Origin: Herbidospora galbida
Lineage (GTDB): Bacteria; Actinomycetota; Actinomycetes; Streptosporangiales; Streptosporangiaceae
Length of the DNA: 64,000 nt
Direction of reading: 5' to 3'
Assembly: GCF_005233835.1 (NCBI RefSeq)
Contig: NZ_SZQA01000014.1
Span: forward strand, 62,001 to 126,000
Below, piece by piece: positions 60,704 to 64,000 of this stretch. Both the position numbers and the translations under genes were made by a program. The notes under the pieces were generated by a model that made no database searches, was not told the origin of the DNA, and saw only the letters and a program-made list of their open reading frames with translations. Each line of letters begins with the position of its first letter. Positions within the stretch are counted from its first letter, which is position 1.

Positions 60704-62623
60704 ATGCGAACGTGGGCGAAGGGCTCTGCCCCCGCGGCTCTCCTCGCGGCCGGCGTCATGGCCCTCGGCACGGGGACCGCGGTCGCCGACACCGATGGCC
60801 AGAGCTCGATCGGTGGCGGTAACCAGGTCAACCTGCCGGTGTCCCTCCCGATCGACCTGAGCGGCAACGCCGTCGGGGTGGCGGGCGGCTCGACCGCCAC
60901 GTCGAAGGGCGGCGCGTCCGTCGACAACAGCAACACCTCTGGTAAGGGCATCCAGGGCAACACCTCCGGCAAGAGCAGCGTCCTGGGCGGAAACCAGGTG
61001 AACGCGCCGGTCAGCGCGCCGATCAACGCCTGTGGCAACGCGATCGCGCTGTTCGGCAACTCCGACGCCGGGTGCAAGGGCGGCTCGGAGGTCAAGACCT
61101 CGGGTCAGGGCGGCGCCGGCAAGAACACCACTAACGGCGATCACAGCCTGCTCGGCGGCAACCAGGTCACGGCGCCGATCAGCGCCCCCATCAACGCGTG
61201 CGGCAACGCGGTGGCGATCTTCGGTGACGCCGTCGCGGGCTGCAAGGGCGGTTCGACCGTCAAGAACACCGGGGCCGGCCCCGGCGGCAACTCCACGTCC
61301 GGACGCTCCGCCGCCCTCGGCGGCAACCAGGTCATCGCGCCGGTCAGTGCGCCGATCAACGTCTGCGGCGTCACCGTCGCGGTCTTCGGCGACGCGTTCT
61401 CGGGCTGCAAGGGCGGCTCGACCTCGACCAACGGCGACCCCGGTCCGAAATACCAGCACGGTCACGGCAAGCCCGGCTCGACCGGCAACGACACCGACGG
61501 GCGCTTCGGCGCCGGCAGCGGCAACCAGGTGATCGCCCCGGTCAACCTTCCCGTCAACGTCTGCGGCAACGCCATCGGGGGCGCGCTGGCCGGATGCAAG
61601 GGCGGTTCCGAGGCGGTCAACACCACGCCGGGCACCGGTGCGGGCGGCAACACCACCGACGGCCGTTCGGGGGTCGTCGCGGGCAACCAGATCGTGGCGC
61701 CGATCACCGCACCGATCAACATCTGCGGCAACGCGGTCGCCCTGTTCGGCGAGGCCTTCGCCGGGTGCAAGGGCGGCGCCACCGCCAAGAACGGCGGCAA
61801 GGGCGCCGGCGGCAACACCACCTCCGGCCGGTCCGGGGTCGTCGCGGGCAACCAGGTCATCGCGCCGATCACCGCGCCCATCAACGCGTGCGGCAACGCC
61901 GTCGCGGCGGCGGGCGGGGCCGAGGCCCACTGCACCGGCAACGTCTCCGCCGAGGGCGGGCCCGGCGGCGGTGGCAACAAGACCGACGGCAAGTCCGGCG
62001 TGCTCGCCGGGAACCAGGTCATCGCGCCGATCACCGCGCCCATCAACGCGTGCGGCAACGCGGTCGCCGGGCTGGGCGACGCCGCCGCCGGGTGCCTCGG
62101 GGGCAGCCGGGTCGGCCGTTCGGTCCACCACACCACCGGCGACGGCTACGACAACCTGACCCAGAGCTGGGGCAAGGTCGACGCGGCCGAGACCTCCGGC
62201 CCGCTGCCCGCCCTGCCGGCGATGAGCTCGGCCCGTCAGCTCACCAAGATGAGCGCCGCCGGTCTGCCGCTGGTCGGCGACCTGCCCGGCATGCTCGGCC
62301 TCCCGGCGCTGCCCGGCCTGCCCGGCGCTCCGGCCGTCCCGGCCGCCGCCGGTGGCAAGAAGGCTCCCGGCAAGAACGCGCAGGCCAGCCCGCTGGCCCC
62401 GGTCACCGGTGCGGCCCAGGGCCTGCCGGTCGCGGGCTCGCTCGGTTCGGCCGCCTCGGCCCTGCCGGTCGGCGGGCTCGGCCTGATGAGCGCCGCCCAG
62501 CCCGACTCGATCACGGGCATGAACTCGGGTTCACTGGCCGCCCTGCTGCTGGGCGCCATGTTCGCCGCCTCGGCCACCATGTTCGCCGGCGCCCGTCGCC
62601 TGCGCTTCGGTCGCCGCAAGTAA
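60704..62623 (+). CDS. Multi-repeat chaplin-like surface protein
   Basis: A 639-residue secreted protein. A signal peptide ends in AVA at about residue 28. Then follow eight chaplin-type units of about 30 residues separated by glycine-rich linkers, each of the form GNQV-x-AP-x-x-APIN-x-CGNAV and ending in a second cysteine (e.g. AGCKGGS). The first unit has no cysteines (PIDLSGNAVGVAG). After a linker with LPALPAMSS and alanine/proline-rich stretches, the protein ends in a hydrophobic helix (SGSLAALLLGAMFAASATMF) and a basic tail RRLRFGRRK, like a cell-wall sorting tail, but no LPxTG motif is evident. Chaplins form amphipathic surface films on aerial hyphae and spores. Ribosome site TGGAG lies before the ATG at 60704. 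Confidence 0.9.
   Translation: MRTWAKGSAPAALLAAGVMALGTGTAVADTDGQSSIGGGNQVNLPVSLPIDLSGNAVGVAGGSTATSKGGASVDNSNTSGKGIQGNTSGKSSVLGGNQVNAPVSAPINACGNAIALFGNSDAGCKGGSEVKTSGQGGAGKNTTNGDHSLLGGNQVTAPISAPINACGNAVAIFGDAVAGCKGGSTVKNTGAGPGGNSTSGRSAALGGNQVIAPVSAPINVCGVTVAVFGDAFSGCKGGSTSTNGDPGPKYQHGHGKPGSTGNDTDGRFGAGSGNQVIAPVNLPVNVCGNAIGGALAGCKGGSEAVNTTPGTGAGGNTTDGRSGVVAGNQIVAPITAPINICGNAVALFGEAFAGCKGGATAKNGGKGAGGNTTSGRSGVVAGNQVIAPITAPINACGNAVAAAGGAEAHCTGNVSAEGGPGGGGNKTDGKSGVLAGNQVIAPITAPINACGNAVAGLGDAAAGCLGGSRVGRSVHHTTGDGYDNLTQSWGKVDAAETSGPLPALPAMSSARQLTKMSAAGLPLVGDLPGMLGLPALPGLPGAPAVPAAAGGKKAPGKNAQASPLAPVTGAAQGLPVAGSLGSAASALPVGGLGLMSAAQPDSITGMNSGSLAALLLGAMFAASATMFAGARRLRFGRRK
60803..62110 (+). repeat. Eight coding chaplin repeats
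   Basis: Eight repeats begin at about 60805, 60978, 61147, 61315, 61507, 61672, 61837 and 61999. The last two are nearly identical in DNA over about 50 bases, including GTCATCGCGCCGATCACCGC, which points to a recent unit duplication. The repeats are in frame, so they can expand or contract by recombination. Confidence 0.85.
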
Positions 62624-62640
62624 TCGGTCGCCGCAAGTAA
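62607..62640 (+). repeat. 17-base tandem duplication spanning the chaplin stop codon
   Basis: TCGGTCGCCGCAAGTAA occurs twice, back to back, at 62607-62623 and 62624-62640. The first copy encodes the last four residues and stop of the chaplin-like gene, and the second duplicates them after the stop. This looks like a very recent replication slip. Confidence 0.95.
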
Positions 62641-62647
62641 GACGTGC

Positions 62648-62665
62648 CGCCGCCGTCAGGCGGCG
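62648..62665 (+). terminator. Hairpin after the chaplin-like gene
   Basis: CGCCGCC (62648-62654) pairs with GGCGGCG (62659-62665) around the loop GTCA, 25 bases after the stop. No T-run follows. It is probably the terminator of the chaplin-like gene. Confidence 0.45.
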
Positions 62666-62719
62666 AGTCAACAAGGTGTCTCCCCTGGCCGGGCGGTTCC
62701 CGCTGGGGGAGGCGGGAAA

Positions 62720-62760
62720 GCTTTGCCCGTCTCGGGGGCGCGGCCCGGGGCGGGCAAAGC
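62720..62760. terminator. Long perfect hairpin between convergent genes
   Basis: GCTTTGCCCG (62720-62729) and CGGGCAAAGC (62751-62760) form a perfect 10-base stem with a 21-base GC-rich loop. It lies between the chaplin-like gene and the convergent DUF5703 gene, whose stop is at 62766. It is probably a bidirectional terminator. Confidence 0.65.
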
Positions 62761-62765
62761 CATGT

Positions 62766-62951
62766 TTAAAGAGTGCTGACCGCGCGTATGATCTTCCGTC
62801 GCAGCCAGACCCTGCGGCTGCCGTCGGAATAGAGACGCAGACGGTGGAGTTCCCAATGGCCGTATTCGGCATGTTCCGTCAGGAGTTGACGAGCCGCTTC
62901 ACGTGAGGTTCCGCGTGGAAGGAAGAGCTCCATGTAGGAGTAGTCGAGCAC
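62766..62951 (-). CDS. DUF5703 family protein
   Basis: A 61-residue protein from the GTG at 62951. The family pattern is clear: MELFLPRGTSREAARQLLTE, HAEYGHWELHRLRLYSDGSR and a basic C-terminus VWLRRKIIRA. This small actinobacterial family has no known function. It is divergent from topA with about 190 bases in between. The same neighbourhood occurs, as far as I recall, in several actinomycetes. Confidence 0.85.
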   Translation of the reverse strand: MLDYSYMELFLPRGTSREAARQLLTEHAEYGHWELHRLRLYSDGSRRVWLRRKIIRAVSTL

Positions 62952-63143
62952 AGCGATTAGTCTCCCGTTGGGGACGGTGGAGTCCGATGGGCTCTATTCT
63001 GCGTCCTCGTGGGATAACGGGTCCAGGTGGTTACAGACCGGGGCCCACCCGGGTAGCCCGAGGGGGAGGGCCGCTCGTGACGGGTTACCGTGAAAGGCCC
63101 ACACCGACGGGGATCAGCAGCGAACAGCGAGGTAGGTAGCAGC

Positions 63144-64000
63144 GTGCCAGCGAACAACGGCAACGCCGGCGGAACCCGCCTGGTGATCGTCGAGTCGCCC
63201 GCGAAGGCGAAGACGATCGCCGGGTACCTCGGGCGCGGTTACGTCGTCGAGTCCAGCATCGGCCACATCCGCGATCTTCCGGGGAAGGGCGACACCATCC
63301 CCGAGGAGTACGCGAGCCAGGCCTGGGCCAAGCTCGGCGTGAACGTCGACGACGACTTCGAGCCGCTCTACATCGTGAACAGCGACAAGAAGTCGCAGGT
63401 ATCGAAACTGAAGCAGCTTCTCAAAGAGGCCGACGAGCTCTACCTCGCCACTGACGAAGACCGCGAGGGCGAGGCCATCGCGTGGCACCTGCGCGAGGTG
63501 CTGAAGCCGAAGGTGCCCGTCCACCGGATGGTCTTCCACGAGATCACCCCGCAGGCGATCCGCGACGCCGTGGCCAACCCGCGCGACCTCAACCTGCGTC
63601 TGGTCGACGCGCAGGAGACCCGGCGCATCCTCGACCGTCTCTACGGTTTCGAGGTCAGCCCGGTCCTGTGGAAGAAGGTCAAGCAGGGGCTCTCGGCGGG
63701 CCGCGTCCAGTCGGTCGCGACGCGGCTGGTGGTCGAGCGGGAGCGCGACCGCATCGCGTTCACGAGCGCCTCCTACTGGGACCTTTCCGCCGTTTTCGAC
63801 ACCGGGCTCGACAGTGACGATCCCAGCCGGTTCGGTGCGACTTTGCTGTCCGTCGCGGGCAAGCGTGTGGCCCAGGGCCGCGATTTCGGCTCCGACGGCC
63901 TGCTGACCAGGAAAGACGTGCTCCACCTCGACCAGGCCGCCGCCACCGCGCTGGCCGGTCGGCTGAACGGGGCCTCTTATTCGGTACGTTCGGTCGAGCG
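63144..64000 (+). CDS. topA: DNA topoisomerase I (5' part, runs off the window)
   Basis: The GTG at 63144 opens a frame with no stop before base 64000 (285 codons visible). It begins with the Toprim domain RLVIVESPAKAKTIAGYLGR, GHIRDLPGKGD and LATDEDREGEAIAWHLREVL (acidic metal triad), then TPQAIRDAVANPRDLNLRLV, QETRRILDRLYGFEVSPVLW and KVKQGLSAGRVQSVATRLVV. The enzyme relaxes negative supercoils. The catalytic tyrosine lies beyond the window. Upstream, 62952-63143 holds the divergent promoter region of topA and DUF5703, in which I see no further gene. Confidence 0.97.
   Translation, partial: MPANNGNAGGTRLVIVESPAKAKTIAGYLGRGYVVESSIGHIRDLPGKGDTIPEEYASQAWAKLGVNVDDDFEPLYIVNSDKKSQVSKLKQLLKEADELYLATDEDREGEAIAWHLREVLKPKVPVHRMVFHEITPQAIRDAVANPRDLNLRLVDAQETRRILDRLYGFEVSPVLWKKVKQGLSAGRVQSVATRLVVERERDRIAFTSASYWDLSAVFDTGLDSDDPSRFGATLLSVAGKRVAQGRDFGSDGLLTRKDVLHLDQAAATALAGRLNGASYSVRSVE

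Noticed and set aside
60803-62110. Regularly spaced repeats that could suggest a CRISPR array
   Set aside because: The period is about 165-190 bases, the units are in frame and they encode chaplin domains with a signal peptide before them; no cas genes are nearby.

Overview
The window is GC-rich actinobacterial chromosome: codons strongly prefer G or C in third position, GTG starts are common, and genes often overlap by 4 to 11 bases. Gas-vesicle genes, a chaplin-type surface protein, SARP and ECF42-type regulators, Ktr potassium uptake and a DUF5703 gene beside topA suggest a filamentous, sporulating actinomycete, most likely of the Streptosporangiales. That placement is inference from gene content, not from a marker comparison.

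Layout. 1-5.0 kb (minus): a broken PIN-toxin gene with an intact antitoxin, then a LuxR/NB-ARC regulator followed by a receptor-like Ser/Thr kinase with a seven-bladed WD40 sensor. 5.0-8.6 kb (plus): a rhodanese, a SARP-like regulator, a methyltransferase and an AhpD-like protein. 8.6-14.1 kb (minus): a compact four-gene NRPS-like cluster (free AMP ligase, C-A-T protein, free carrier protein, free C domain) in which the A and T domains of the multidomain protein look catalytically dead. 14.2-16.3 kb: a TetR regulator divergent from a DHA2 drug exporter with a palindromic operator. 16.3-24.5 kb: an epimerase, an MBL hydrolase, a YCII/ECF42 sigma pair, a hydrolase/TetR pair with palindromes, a dienelactone hydrolase, an EF-hand protein, a pentapeptide protein, and a PrsW-like protein with a secreted or membrane partner.

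24.6-28.0 kb: a divergent acetate kinase / phosphoketolase pair, the two enzymes of the Xfp-Ack bypass. 28.0-34.7 kb: an MFS transporter divergent from an HxlR regulator, an uncharacterised membrane protein, a zinc alcohol dehydrogenase and two tandem paralogous membrane proteins of unknown function. 34.8-37.3 kb: a polar amino-acid ABC transporter operon ending in a hairpin. 37.4-44.5 kb: isochorismatase plus GATase-AraC regulator, a DUF3592-like protein, a NarL-type two-component system, a CBS protein with an ArsB/NhaD-type permease, a secreted phytase-like esterase, and a small lipoprotein gene that appears frameshifted. 44.6-52.0 kb: a large beta-helix membrane protein, KtrAB, a MarR regulator, a tiny aromatic-rich secreted protein, an AraC regulator and a BtrH-like protein.

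52.1-55.6 kb: a nine-gene gas-vesicle operon (small unknown gene, gvpA, F, G, O, J-type, L-type, S-type, K). 55.7-57.5 kb: a DUF2267 protein and a phosphoribosyltransferase/hydrolase fusion. 57.6-58.5 kb: a scar where an EVE-domain protein has lost its second half next to the C-terminal remnant of a probable recombinase, abutting tRNA-Leu(GAG). 58.6-64 kb: an M20 peptidase, a secreted protein, an eight-repeat chaplin-like surface protein, a DUF5703 protein and the 5' part of topA, which runs off the window.

The most unusual points are the NRPS-like cluster with a serine-less carrier domain, the tRNA-Leu integration scar, the octa-repeat chaplin, and several recently broken small genes. All family assignments come from reading motifs by eye; no database search was run.
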